64,000 bases of DNA from Micromonospora sp045209745 (GTDB lineage: Bacteria; Actinomycetota; Actinomycetes; Mycobacteriales; Micromonosporaceae): the NCBI RefSeq assembly GCF_045209745.1, contig NZ_CP109273.1, positions 6,880,956-6,944,955 of the forward strand, read 5' to 3'. The notes below the pieces were generated by a model, which saw only the letters and a list, made by a program, of their open reading frames with translations, had not been told where the DNA came from and made no database searches. Below, in pieces: positions 27,450 through 35,824 of this stretch. Positions within the stretch are counted from its first letter, which is position 1. Every line of letters begins with the position of its first letter. The position numbers and the translations under genes are program-made.

Positions 27450-28652
27450 TCAGCCGTTCCACGGCTGGATTTCGCCGTTCGGCTTTGTGTAGCTGACGAT
27501 CTTGACGCCCTCACTCGCGTCGAGCTGACCGCCGTCGAAGGTGACCGTCCCGTAGATCGTGTTGTCCACCGACTTCAGGTCACCTAACGCCTTGGTGAGG
27601 CTCTCCCTGGTCGGCTTGTCACCGGCGGCCTTCAAGCCGACCGCCATCGTCCAGATCGCGTTATAGCCCTGCGCCGCGAAGTCGTCGGGGTCGGCCCCAT
27701 ACTGCTTCTTGTAGTCGTCGGCGAACTTCTTGCCCTGGGCATTCGCCTCGCTGGCGAGGTAGTACACCGGGAACGGGACCTTGTCGAGCGCGTCCGGCTG
27801 CGACTTGAACACCCCAGTACCGACCACGGTCTCGCCCGTGATGATCTGGCCCTTGTAGCCCTTGTCGTGGAGGGCTGCGATCATCCCGACTGCCTCAGAC
27901 TGCGTGGCGGCGACAACGATCGAATTCGGGTTCTTCTGAATCAGCTGCGCGGCAGCGCTCGTGAAGTCGGTCTGCTTCGCCAGGATCCCGACCTGACCCA
28001 GGTCGCTGACGCCGGCCGATTCGAGGCCCTTCTTAAAGGCCACCGCCTGGGAGACGATGCCGGCGTTATCGGTCATGACGCTGTACGCGGCCGACTTCAG
28101 ACCCTTCTTCTCGGCGACGGCCTTGCCGATGACCTCGTTGGCGGGGTGCGGCATGGTCGTCGTCCGGATGACGTACGGCAGCTGCGCCATGTTCGGCTCG
28201 GTCGCACCCCAGATGTCGAGGGGAACCTTCTGCGCGATCGCGATGGGCTTCACCGCTCCCGCCACGGGGCTGAGGATGCAGCATGCCAGTCCGAGGATGC
28301 TCTTGTCAGCCGCCAGTTGCGCGGCGACACCTGCGGACTTGGCTGGATCCTCCGAGCCTTCCTTCTTGACGAGTTCGATCTTCCGGCCGGAGCCGATCAG
28401 GCCCTGGTCGTTGACGTGGTTGGCCGCGATCGCCGCACCCTGCACCCAGGATCGGCCGGCACCGGCCAACGGTCCCGTCTCGGCGACGATGATGCCGATG
28501 CGGGCCGAACTTCCATCACCTGACCCCGTCGTGGTGCTCTTTGCGCAACCGGCGGACAGCGCCACGACGGTCACGACGATGGGTGCCAGAGCGAGGCGGA
28601 GCGAACTCCGGCCCCGCGTCGAGGGGCGATGAGTTGTCCTCGTGCGGCGCAC
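27450..28652 (-). CDS. ABC transporter substrate-binding lipoprotein (LivK-like)
   Basis: 400 residues with a twin basic N-terminus, a hydrophobic stretch and a lipobox LSAGC, so it is a membrane-anchored extracytoplasmic lipoprotein. The type I periplasmic binding fold of the Liv family is recognisable from RIGIIVAETGPLAGAGRSWV onwards. An internal CC pair (LACCILSP) is unusual for the family. It is the first gene of the six-gene operon and would set the specificity of import. The ligand is not known; the downstream enzymes point to an organic acid or its amide. Confidence 0.88.
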   Translation of the reverse strand: MRRTRTTHRPSTRGRSSLRLALAPIVVTVVALSAGCAKSTTTGSGDGSSARIGIIVAETGPLAGAGRSWVQGAAIAANHVNDQGLIGSGRKIELVKKEGSEDPAKSAGVAAQLAADKSILGLACCILSPVAGAVKPIAIAQKVPLDIWGATEPNMAQLPYVIRTTTMPHPANEVIGKAVAEKKGLKSAAYSVMTDNAGIVSQAVAFKKGLESAGVSDLGQVGILAKQTDFTSAAAQLIQKNPNSIVVAATQSEAVGMIAALHDKGYKGQIITGETVVGTGVFKSQPDALDKVPFPVYYLASEANAQGKKFADDYKKQYGADPDDFAAQGYNAIWTMAVGLKAAGDKPTRESLTKALGDLKSVDNTIYGTVTFDGGQLDASEGVKIVSYTKPNGEIQPWNG

Positions 28653-29216
28653 TGAAACTCCTTGCTCGAGTGTCGTCTACTGCCGGTCTGCTCGGCATGC
28701 GGGGCCATGGCGCTAGGGCGCGCACCCTCGGGTCGGGTGCGCGGCCTTCGCCGCTGTGAGCGTCAGGCGCCGTGGGGTTGCCCGGCCCTCGACCTAAGCC
28801 GATGAAGAGATCGTCTCGTTTCTTACCGGCATCCGGCGCCTGCGGGTCTCGCAGCCACTTCTCGGTGATTCGGATGCCGGACCGTGGTACGGATTACGGT
28901 GACGCTAGCGGGACCTGCGATGCCGGTCAACATCTCCGAGGTCAGGATTTCCGGCGACCACCGGCACGCGTACCGGACGTGCACCGCGGAGACCCCGCCC
29001 TCAGACCTTCCGCACCGCGTCCACGAACTTGATCATCCCAGGCCGTTGACGCCGAACATTTCCGCACCCGGCGATGGCCGGGTCGGGGTGACGCACACGT
29101 CCGCGCCCGGGGCACGAAAGACGCGCCCCTTGACGCTGGTCGGGCCTCCACCCAAGATGTCCCATGTCACGCACTACGGAACTGGGTCCGGTATCCGGAC
29201 CAAGGAGGTTCGGCTC
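28653..29216. promoter_or_regulatory. Divergent regulatory region between transporter and lyase/hydratase operons
   Basis: This 564-base region has no credible gene. It holds GGTACGGATTACGG at 28886-28899, matching the other divergent promoter at 13 of 14 bases; a nearby ATTCGGATGCCGG at 28869-28881; an 8-bp stem GCGCACCC / GGGTGCGC at 28720-28742 in the transporter leader; and a 7+7 palindrome GGTCCGG-TAT-CCGGACC at 29185-29201 that abuts the lyase ribosome binding site AAGGAGG (29202-29208). The palindrome could be an operator or could mask the binding site in RNA. Confidence 0.6.
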
Positions 29217-30107
29217 ATGATCACAACGTCGGTGGTGCAACTCCTTGAGCACGAGCGGCTGGTGTACGCGCCCGGGGCATGGGACGGTCTCTCGGCTCGC
29301 CTCATCGAGCGCGTCGGCTTCCGCGCCGTCTGCTCCTCCGGATACGCCATATCGGCGTCACTCGGAATGCCCGACGCCGAGCTCTACACCATGACCGAGA
29401 ACATCGGCGCGATCCGCCGTATCCGCGAAGGCTGTTCTCTTCCCCTGATCGCCGACATCGACACGGGCTACGGCAACGCCGTGAACGTCATGCGCACGGT
29501 CAACCAGGCGCGCAACGCGGGCGCGAGCGCCGTCTTCATGGAGGACCAGGTGGCGCCCAAGAAAGAGCCGCTGTGGGTCAACCAGCCGGTACCGCTGATT
29601 CCGATCGAGGAGGCCGCCGGAAAGATCCGCGCCGCGAAGGACGCCGCTGACGGCATCCTGATCATTGCTCGGACGGATGCTCACGGGGAGGACGCGCGTC
29701 GCCGCCTCGCCGCGTACCGAGCCGCTGGTGCCGACCTCCTCATGCCCGTGACGCGCTCGTTCAGCTCTGTCGAGGAGTGGTCGGACGCGAGCGAGGAACT
29801 GGGCGGTGACCTCGTGTCGACCATCACCGCCGGGACGTGGGTCGAGAAGGAGTTCACTCGAGAAGTCCTCCTCGAACTCGGAGTACGCATCGCACTGTTG
29901 CCGAACCAAGCCGTTCACGCTGCGGCGGGAGCGATCGCTAACGCCCTGCAGCGGCTGTACGACGGAGAACTGGCGACGGACGTGACTGCCGACGGTATGG
30001 CTCCGAAGGAGATCCCCGCACTGCTCGGGTTCCCCGAAATTCTCGAGCTACAGGCGAAGTACCACGCGTCGCAGTCCGAGCTGACTGCCATCGAAGGAGG
30101 CATGTGA
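29217..30107 (+). CDS. Isocitrate lyase / PEP mutase superfamily protein
   Basis: 296 residues from ATG 29217, set by AAGGAGG at 29202-29208; an upstream in-frame extension to 28884 is non-coding in character. The TIM-barrel metal-binding motifs are present: DIDTGYGNAVNVMRTV, VFMEDQVAPKK and IIARTDAHGED. At the place where isocitrate, methylisocitrate and dimethylmalate lyases carry the catalytic Cys (K-K/R-C-G-H) this protein reads KKEPLW, so the general-acid Cys is absent. It could therefore be a decarboxylase or hydrolase-type member rather than a true lyase. The TGATG overlap with the aconitase-like gene shows coupling. Confidence 0.85.
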   Translation: MITTSVVQLLEHERLVYAPGAWDGLSARLIERVGFRAVCSSGYAISASLGMPDAELYTMTENIGAIRRIREGCSLPLIADIDTGYGNAVNVMRTVNQARNAGASAVFMEDQVAPKKEPLWVNQPVPLIPIEEAAGKIRAAKDAADGILIIARTDAHGEDARRRLAAYRAAGADLLMPVTRSFSSVEEWSDASEELGGDLVSTITAGTWVEKEFTREVLLELGVRIALLPNQAVHAAAGAIANALQRLYDGELATDVTADGMAPKEIPALLGFPEILELQAKYHASQSELTAIEGGM

Positions 30108-31375
30108 TGGGCAGCACGATCACGGAGAAGATTCTCGCGCGGGCCGGCGGTCTTCCCGTGGTGCGTCCCGGCCAGAACGCACCGTTCCGCCCCGACTACA
30201 TGGTCGCCTACGACTTCCCGGGCTATACGGACGTCATGTTCCGGCAGATGGCGGACGACTTCGGGATAACAACGGTCAGCGACCCCGAGCGGTACGTGCT
30301 GTTCATCGACCACCTGGTGACGAGGAACGACGAGCGCGAGCAACAGATGCACCAGGTCACCCGCGACTGGGGACGCGCGAACGGCGTCGAGGTGCACGAG
30401 GGACTGGGGATCGGGCACCAGGTGGCCGCCGAGCTCGGCTACGCCATCCCTGGCAACTTCCTGGTCCACTTCGACGGACACATCAGCGGGCTCGGTGCCT
30501 TTGGCGCGCTCGGCTGGGGTGTCCGCAAGGATCTGCTCGAAGCGTGGGTCTCCGGCGCCGTCTACCTCGACGTACCGCGGACCACGCAGTTTCACCTTAG
30601 CGGCGCATTCGCCCCCGGAGTGGACAACCGCGACCTCATTCATCACATCATCGCGAGGTACGGCGCTGACGCGTGTGCACACCAGGTGATGGAGTACGTC
30701 GGCCCCGGCGCCGAGGCGATGTCCATCGACCGCCGCCAGGGACTGTGCGCCATGGCAATGTTTACTGGAGCCGTTTCGGCGATTTTCAATCCCGATGAGA
30801 CCTCACTCGCATACGCCCGGCGCGTCGCCCGCAAGCCGTTCGAGCCTGTCTACAGCGACCCGGACGCCGAGTACGCGGCCAAGCACATGATCGACCTGGA
30901 CGACCTGTCACCGCAGGTGGTGCTGCCCGGGTCAGCGAAGTCGGCCAACACGAAACGGATCGAGGACGTGACCGGGGTCGAAGTCAAGCACGCCTACATC
31001 GGGTCGTGCGCGAGCGGGAGGATCGAGGAGATCCGAGCCGCCGCGGAGATCCTGAAAGGCAAGAAGGTCGCGCCCGGGGTCAACTTCAACGTTGTTCCAA
31101 CCTCCGAGCGGATCTACGCACAGGCGAAGGCGGAGGGACTGCTCGACATCCTCGCGGAGGCCGGTGCCCGCATCGCCCACGCATCGTGCGACTTCTGCAT
31201 CGGCTACGCGTCCCCGCTGCAGGCAGGCGACAAGTGCATCTCGACCGGAGTGCTGAACATTTCAGGGCGCATGGGCAGCACCGAAGCCGAGATCTACATG
31301 GGTAGCGCCTACACGGTAGCCGCATCGGCGCTGACCGGTCGTATCACAGACCCCCGCGAGGTGGTAACCGCATGA
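30107..31375 (+). CDS. Aconitase-family hydratase, large subunit (LeuC/DmdA-like)
   Basis: The 422-residue protein has the 4Fe-4S cysteines of the family: GSCASGRIEE and ASCDFCIGYASP. Size and a separate small subunit match isopropylmalate, homoaconitate and dimethylmaleate dehydratases rather than single-chain aconitase. The family hydrates a cis double bond in a 1,2-dicarboxylate, or the reverse. No leu genes are nearby and the partner is a lyase-superfamily protein, the pairing known for 2,3-dimethylmaleate hydratase plus dimethylmalate lyase in nicotinate fermentation. A substituted maleate or malate is the likely substrate (inference). Confidence 0.83.
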   Translation: MGSTITEKILARAGGLPVVRPGQNAPFRPDYMVAYDFPGYTDVMFRQMADDFGITTVSDPERYVLFIDHLVTRNDEREQQMHQVTRDWGRANGVEVHEGLGIGHQVAAELGYAIPGNFLVHFDGHISGLGAFGALGWGVRKDLLEAWVSGAVYLDVPRTTQFHLSGAFAPGVDNRDLIHHIIARYGADACAHQVMEYVGPGAEAMSIDRRQGLCAMAMFTGAVSAIFNPDETSLAYARRVARKPFEPVYSDPDAEYAAKHMIDLDDLSPQVVLPGSAKSANTKRIEDVTGVEVKHAYIGSCASGRIEEIRAAAEILKGKKVAPGVNFNVVPTSERIYAQAKAEGLLDILAEAGARIAHASCDFCIGYASPLQAGDKCISTGVLNISGRMGSTEAEIYMGSAYTVAASALTGRITDPREVVTA

Positions 31376-31935
31376 GCAAGCCAGACTCGCCAGCCGTCCC
31401 GGCCGTACTCAAGGGTCGGGTGGCCTGGATTTTCGATTCGGACTTCGATGTCGACCTAATCATCGGCGTCGAGAACATCAAGTACTACGACCCCGACAAG
31501 CTCGCCTCGGTGTGCATGAAGGCGTACGACCCGAACTTCGTCAACGACTGCCGCCCCGGAGACATCATCGTCGGCGGTCGGAACTTCGGCTACGGGCACC
31601 CGCACTACCCGGCGATGATCGCGATGCGCAACGCGGGGATTGTCGCCGTTGTCGCCGAGTCGTTCGCACCCGGATTCTGGCGGGGCGAGTTGTATCAGGG
31701 GATGCCACTGGTCGCCGTACCGGGCATCTCGTCGGCGGTCCAACGGTGGGATGACGTGGAAGTCGACTGGCGGACCGCCACCGTGCGGGTCGTGTCATCA
31801 GGACAGGTGTTGCAGGGCAAGGCCCCGAGCGGGCACGCGATCGAGGTCATCGAGGCCGGCGGTGGGTTTAACCTGCTGCGCCAGAAGTACGGTGCCGATG
31901 CAGCTGCCGCTGCCCCATCCGCCGCGTCGGCATAG
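31372..31935 (+). CDS. Aconitase-family hydratase, small subunit (LeuD/DmdB-like)
   Basis: 187 residues, start ATG 31372 overlapping the large-subunit stop as ATGA. It has the swivel-domain motif GDIIVGGRNFGYGHPHYPA (the GxNFGxGSSR region in LeuD; here GHPHYP replaces the usual GSSR). The specificity loop that reads YLR in LeuD is IKYYDPDKL here. Both changes suggest a substrate other than isopropylmalate. The Ala-rich tail after residue 175 looks disordered. Confidence 0.82.
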   Translation: MSKPDSPAVPAVLKGRVAWIFDSDFDVDLIIGVENIKYYDPDKLASVCMKAYDPNFVNDCRPGDIIVGGRNFGYGHPHYPAMIAMRNAGIVAVVAESFAPGFWRGELYQGMPLVAVPGISSAVQRWDDVEVDWRTATVRVVSSGQVLQGKAPSGHAIEVIEAGGGFNLLRQKYGADAAAAAPSAASA

Positions 31936-31955
31936 CAGCGGCTGCCCGTACCGCT

Positions 31956-33569
31956 ATGCCGGAATACGACCTGGTCTGCGTCGGAGGCGGCCTGGGCGGC
32001 TTGGCCGCTGCTGCCGTTGCCGCCTCCTCGGGCCTGCGGGTCCTTGTCATCGAGGCCTCCCAATACCTGGGCGGCGGCGGCGCGTACAGCGGCGGCCTGC
32101 TGTGGGCGCCCGGCGCACCCGACGACGACCCACCCGACAGCGTCGACGCCGCCGACGCCTACCTCCGCTACGCTCAGGGTGAACGCAACTCCGACGACAA
32201 TCTCCGCCGCAAGATCCTCACCTCGGCGCAGGAGGCACTGGGGTTCTACCGTTCACTCGGCATCGACTTCGAGGTGGTTCCGGGAAACCCGGACGTCTAC
32301 TACCCCGATGCGCCCGGCTCGATGCCGAGCGGACGGATGCTGGAGTGCGCCATCGAGGGCACTCGACTTCGGCGACTGCGATCGCACCTGTCCCCCTCCC
32401 CGCACTACCGCACGGGCTTGCGGCACCGCGAACTGTTCGACAGCACGCGGACGCCCCAGCAGATCGAGGCGCTGTTCGCCGAGCGCCAGCGTGATGACTT
32501 TCTGACGATGGGCACCGGCCTGGCGGCTGCCTTCGTGCGAGCGGCGCTAGTTCAGCAGGACGTCGACTGGGTCCTCGGACATCGCGTCCAGCGGCTGATC
32601 GAACGGTCGGGCCGGGTCAGCGGTGTCCGCGCGGTCGACCCCGGTGGGCACGAGTCGGAGTTCTTCGCCCGACGTGGCGTCCTCCTAGCGACGGGCGGCT
32701 ACGGCTGGGCCGACTTCGCGGCCGACCTCGAGGGGCTGCCCGACTTCGTCGAAGCCGGACCGCCATCGATCCGCGGTGATCACTTGGGTCTCGCGGAAGC
32801 GGCCGGCGCGGCGGTGGTACGCGGTGGTGGGCCCCAGTTCTCGATGGGCGCGCACCTGCAATCCAAGGACGTCCACAGCGGCACGGGGGCTCACCTCTAC
32901 AGCCAACTGTTCGACGTCATGGGACTGCCGCACACCATGGTCGTCAACCGCGCCGGACACCGCTTCGGCGACGAAAGCTACTACGTGGGCATCAACTCAG
33001 CCCTTCTGCGGTGGGATCCGGCTTGTCGGCGATGGGAAAACTTCCCCTGCTACCTGCTGTTCGACGAGCAGTTCCGGAAGAACTACCGCCTTGGCACGCT
33101 GCCTGCCGGCGCCGCCTACCCCGACACGATCGCCCGGGCGGACACCCTGGAGGCGCTGGCCGCGACCGTCGGGATTGACGCTGACGCCCTCGCCCAGACC
33201 GTCTCCGACTTCAACGCAAACGCCGACCTCGGCATCGACCCGGTTTACGACCGAGGATCGAAGGCTTTTGTCCGGCGTCGATACGGCGACGCGCGGCACC
33301 AACCGAACCCCAACCTGGGAGCCGTCGCCGAACCGCCCTTCTACGCGCTTCCGCTGCGGCTGCTCGGCATCGGGGTGTGCACGTTCGGTCTACAGACCGA
33401 CGCGGACGCCCGGGTACTACGACGCGACGGGACGCCGATCCCCGGGCTGTTCGCCACCGGTAACGCCGTCGCGACCACGGAATTCCGCGGCTACGTGACC
33501 GGATACGCCAACACCCGCAACATCGCCATGGCCTACCGGGCCGGCTGCGCCGTCAGCGCAGACTCCTGA
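31956..33569 (+). CDS. FAD-dependent dehydrogenase, KstD / fumarate-reductase type (paralog 2)
   Basis: 537 residues. GGGLGGLAAAAVAAS is the N-terminal dinucleotide motif, YLGGGGAYSGGLLWAPGA the substrate-side turn, and IPGLFATGNAVATTEFRGYV the C-terminal FAD contact. It is collinear with the 17047-18669 protein throughout (for example EPPFYALPLRLLGIGVCTFG against EPPFYALQLTVLGVGLCSLG). Two such enzymes in divergent arms of one regulon suggest two successive desaturations or two related substrates. It is 20 bases downstream of the small hydratase subunit. Confidence 0.85.
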   Translation: MPEYDLVCVGGGLGGLAAAAVAASSGLRVLVIEASQYLGGGGAYSGGLLWAPGAPDDDPPDSVDAADAYLRYAQGERNSDDNLRRKILTSAQEALGFYRSLGIDFEVVPGNPDVYYPDAPGSMPSGRMLECAIEGTRLRRLRSHLSPSPHYRTGLRHRELFDSTRTPQQIEALFAERQRDDFLTMGTGLAAAFVRAALVQQDVDWVLGHRVQRLIERSGRVSGVRAVDPGGHESEFFARRGVLLATGGYGWADFAADLEGLPDFVEAGPPSIRGDHLGLAEAAGAAVVRGGGPQFSMGAHLQSKDVHSGTGAHLYSQLFDVMGLPHTMVVNRAGHRFGDESYYVGINSALLRWDPACRRWENFPCYLLFDEQFRKNYRLGTLPAGAAYPDTIARADTLEALAATVGIDADALAQTVSDFNANADLGIDPVYDRGSKAFVRRRYGDARHQPNPNLGAVAEPPFYALPLRLLGIGVCTFGLQTDADARVLRRDGTPIPGLFATGNAVATTEFRGYVTGYANTRNIAMAYRAGCAVSADS

Positions 33570-33595
33570 TCGAGCAAGAGAGGAACGTGCTTCTC

Positions 33596-34030
33596 GTGAC
33601 AACCCAACTTGACCGGGTCACGTACACGGCCACGGCTACCGCAACCGGTGGGCGCGCAGGAAACGTGCGATCGGACGACGGCTTCCTGGACGTCGATCTA
33701 CGCGCGCCCAAGGAGATGGGTGGGCCAGGTGGGGCGACAAACCCCGAACAGCTCTTCGCCGCCGGCTACGCCGCCTGCTTCCAAGCGTCCATCGGTGCCG
33801 CCGGCCGGCGGATGAAGGTCGACACGTCGGGATCGCTCGTAACCTGCCACGTGAGCATGGGTCCGGTCGGGACCGGCTACGGCCTGGCGGTCCGCCTTGT
33901 TGTCGAAATACCGAACGTCGACGAGGCCACCTGCCAGAAGTTGACCGAGGAGGCACACCAGATCTGTCCGTACTCAGCCGCCACCCGGGGAAACATCGAG
34001 GTGGACATCCAGGCACGCCCTGCGGGCTGA
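33596..34030 (+). CDS. OsmC/Ohr family peroxidase-like protein
   Basis: 144 residues from GTG 33596, preferred because AGAGGAA at 33578-33584 is well spaced to it; GTG 33587 is closer to the site. The two redox cysteines of the Ohr family are present in YAACFQ and HQICPYS. Ohr enzymes reduce organic hydroperoxides with a dithiol. As the last gene of the lyase/hydratase/flavoprotein operon it may deal with peroxides formed by flavin reoxidation. Confidence 0.85.
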   Translation: MTTQLDRVTYTATATATGGRAGNVRSDDGFLDVDLRAPKEMGGPGGATNPEQLFAAGYAACFQASIGAAGRRMKVDTSGSLVTCHVSMGPVGTGYGLAVRLVVEIPNVDEATCQKLTEEAHQICPYSAATRGNIEVDIQARPAG

Positions 34031-34134
34031 CGCCTCCTCATCACCAGCCACTCATCACGTCCACGTGCCGGCGGTGCGGCGTTCCACGTCGCGCGCCGGC
34101 ACGCGGGCGAGAACCCGGAAGGGATCCGATAGGG

Positions 34135-34836
34135 ATGACGCAGCCGTCCGTCCACCTAGCTGAGGCTTCGAGCCACGATGACCGTGAAGCCGACGACACG
34201 CTCACCGCGGAGAACGTCGCCCAATTGAAGGGTGTGACCCGCGAGGAGCAGGACTCGTTTGGGGTCCGTAGCCAGAACCTGGTCGAGCAGGCGATCGCAC
34301 ATAAGGACGACGGCCCGCGGGCGGGTGTGACGCTGGAGAAGGTCGCCCAGCTCGAGCCGGTATTCCGACCGGACGGCACGGTGACCGCCGGCAACGGCGG
34401 CCCGCTCAACGGCGCGGCGGCCGTGATCATGTCCGACACCAAGGTCACCGAACTCGGGCTCACCCCACTGGCGCGGATCGCCTCGACCGGCGTCGGCGCC
34501 CTGTCGCCGGAAACCATGGGACTGAGCCTGGTCGAGGCGTCGAAGCGGGCGCTGGTCCGCGCAGGGATGAGCATCGACGACATCGACCTGGTCGAGATCA
34601 ACGAGGCCCTCGCCGCGCAGGTGATCCCCTCCGCCCGAGACCTCGGCGTCGACTTCGGCAACTTCAATGTCAACGCCGGCACGATCGCGGTCGGCCACCC
34701 ATTCGGGATCACCGGGGCCCGGATCACCAGCACGCTGATCAATTCGCTGCAGTTCCACGACAAGCAGTTCGGCTTGGAAACGACGTGTGTCGGTGGCGAC
34801 CAGAGAATGGCCATCGTGCCAGAGGGGCTGTCCTGA
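34135..34836 (+). pseudogene. Thiolase remnant (C-terminal half of an acetyl-CoA acetyltransferase)
   Basis: 233 residues against about 390 for a thiolase. From DTLTAENVAQLKGVTREEQD it follows the thiolase C-terminal domain, with NEALAAQ (normally NEAFAAQ), GHPFGITGAR (normally GHPLGASGAR) and CVGGDQ (normally CIGGGxG). The N-terminal domain with the nucleophilic Cys is missing and replaced by about 20 unrelated residues. The lost Cys and the altered His and C-terminal Cys motifs make activity very unlikely. It is co-directional with, and overlaps, the SDR gene as TGATG. Confidence 0.8.
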
Positions 34837-35591
34837 TGGGCAACAGGTTCGACGGCAAGGTCGCCATCATCACCGGAGCCAGCCGCGGCATCGGCATCGG
34901 CATCGCCGAACGGCTCGTCGCTGGCGGTGCGAAGGTGTGCATCACGGCCCGCAAGCAGAAAGCGCTTGACGCGGCGGTGCAGTCGCTCGGCGGCCCGAAG
35001 AACGCGATCGCGGCCGCAGGCAAGGGCGACGACGTGGACCACCAGCGCGACGCGATCGACAGGACAATCGAAACGTTCGGCAGCGTCGACATGCTGGTGA
35101 ACAACACCGGCATCAACCCGGTCTACGGGCCCATGGTCGACCTCGACCTCGACGCCGCGCGAAAGATCTTCGAGGTGAACTGCCTGGCCGCGCTGTCGTG
35201 GGTGCAGCAGGCCCACCGGGCCTGGATGGGTGAGCACGGCGGGTCGGTCGTGAACGTCTCCTCGGTCGCCGGATTGAAACCGGCCCCGGGGATCGGGTTC
35301 TACGGAGCCAGCAAGGCGATGCTCGCGCACATCACCGCCGAGCTTGCGGTGGAACTCGGGCCACGGATCCGGGTCAACGGTGTGGCTCCCGCGGTGGTGA
35401 AGACCAGGTTCGCGACCGCGTTGTACGAGGGCAAGGAGGACGAGGTCGCCTCCGCGTACCCCCTCAGGCGGCTCGGTGTTCCGGACGACGTCGGTGGTGC
35501 GATCGCCTTCCTGCTCTCCGACGACGCCGCCTGGGTCACCGGGCAGATCCTGGTCGTTGACGGTGGACTCACCCTGACCGGAGGAGTGTGA
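34836..35591 (+). CDS. Short-chain dehydrogenase/reductase (SDR), FabG-like
   Basis: 251 residues from ATG 34836, one base into the thiolase-remnant stop. TGASRGIGIGIAE is the cofactor loop, NNTGINP takes the place of NNAG, and the catalytic Ser-Tyr-Lys set is in NVSSVAGLKPAPGIGFYGASK. RKQKALDA after the second strand favours NADP(H). It is probably a 3-hydroxyacyl-CoA or 3-oxoacyl reductase in the acyl-CoA operon. It is complete and looks functional. Confidence 0.88.
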   Translation: MGNRFDGKVAIITGASRGIGIGIAERLVAGGAKVCITARKQKALDAAVQSLGGPKNAIAAAGKGDDVDHQRDAIDRTIETFGSVDMLVNNTGINPVYGPMVDLDLDAARKIFEVNCLAALSWVQQAHRAWMGEHGGSVVNVSSVAGLKPAPGIGFYGASKAMLAHITAELAVELGPRIRVNGVAPAVVKTRFATALYEGKEDEVASAYPLRRLGVPDDVGGAIAFLLSDDAAWVTGQILVVDGGLTLTGGV

Positions 35592-35824
35592 CCGTGGCGG
35601 GCATCGACGCCCGCGACAGGGGTGAGGTGGTCACCGGTGCCGATCGCGGCATCGGACACGCGATGGCCGCGAAGCTCGGTGCCGGTGGCGCCACGGGCCA
35701 AGAACCGCAGCACGATCACTTGCTGATCCTGCCGCATCCGCAAGTCAGAAAGTACTACCGCCGCGGGCTCAGTGGGATGCGCAAGCTCCAGCGGCGACTG
35801 AATGAAGGAGGGTTCCGCGGATGA
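35588..35824 (+). pseudogene. SDR remnant with a large internal deletion
   Basis: The 78-residue frame joins an SDR N-terminus (VVTGADRGIGHAMAAKLG) directly to what looks like an SDR C-terminus (LLILPHPQVRKYYRRGLSGM). About 200 residues, including the catalytic Tyr and Lys, are missing. Both ends overlap neighbours as ATGA, so translation through the operon is kept although the enzyme is gone. It might persist as a small coupling ORF. Confidence 0.7.
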
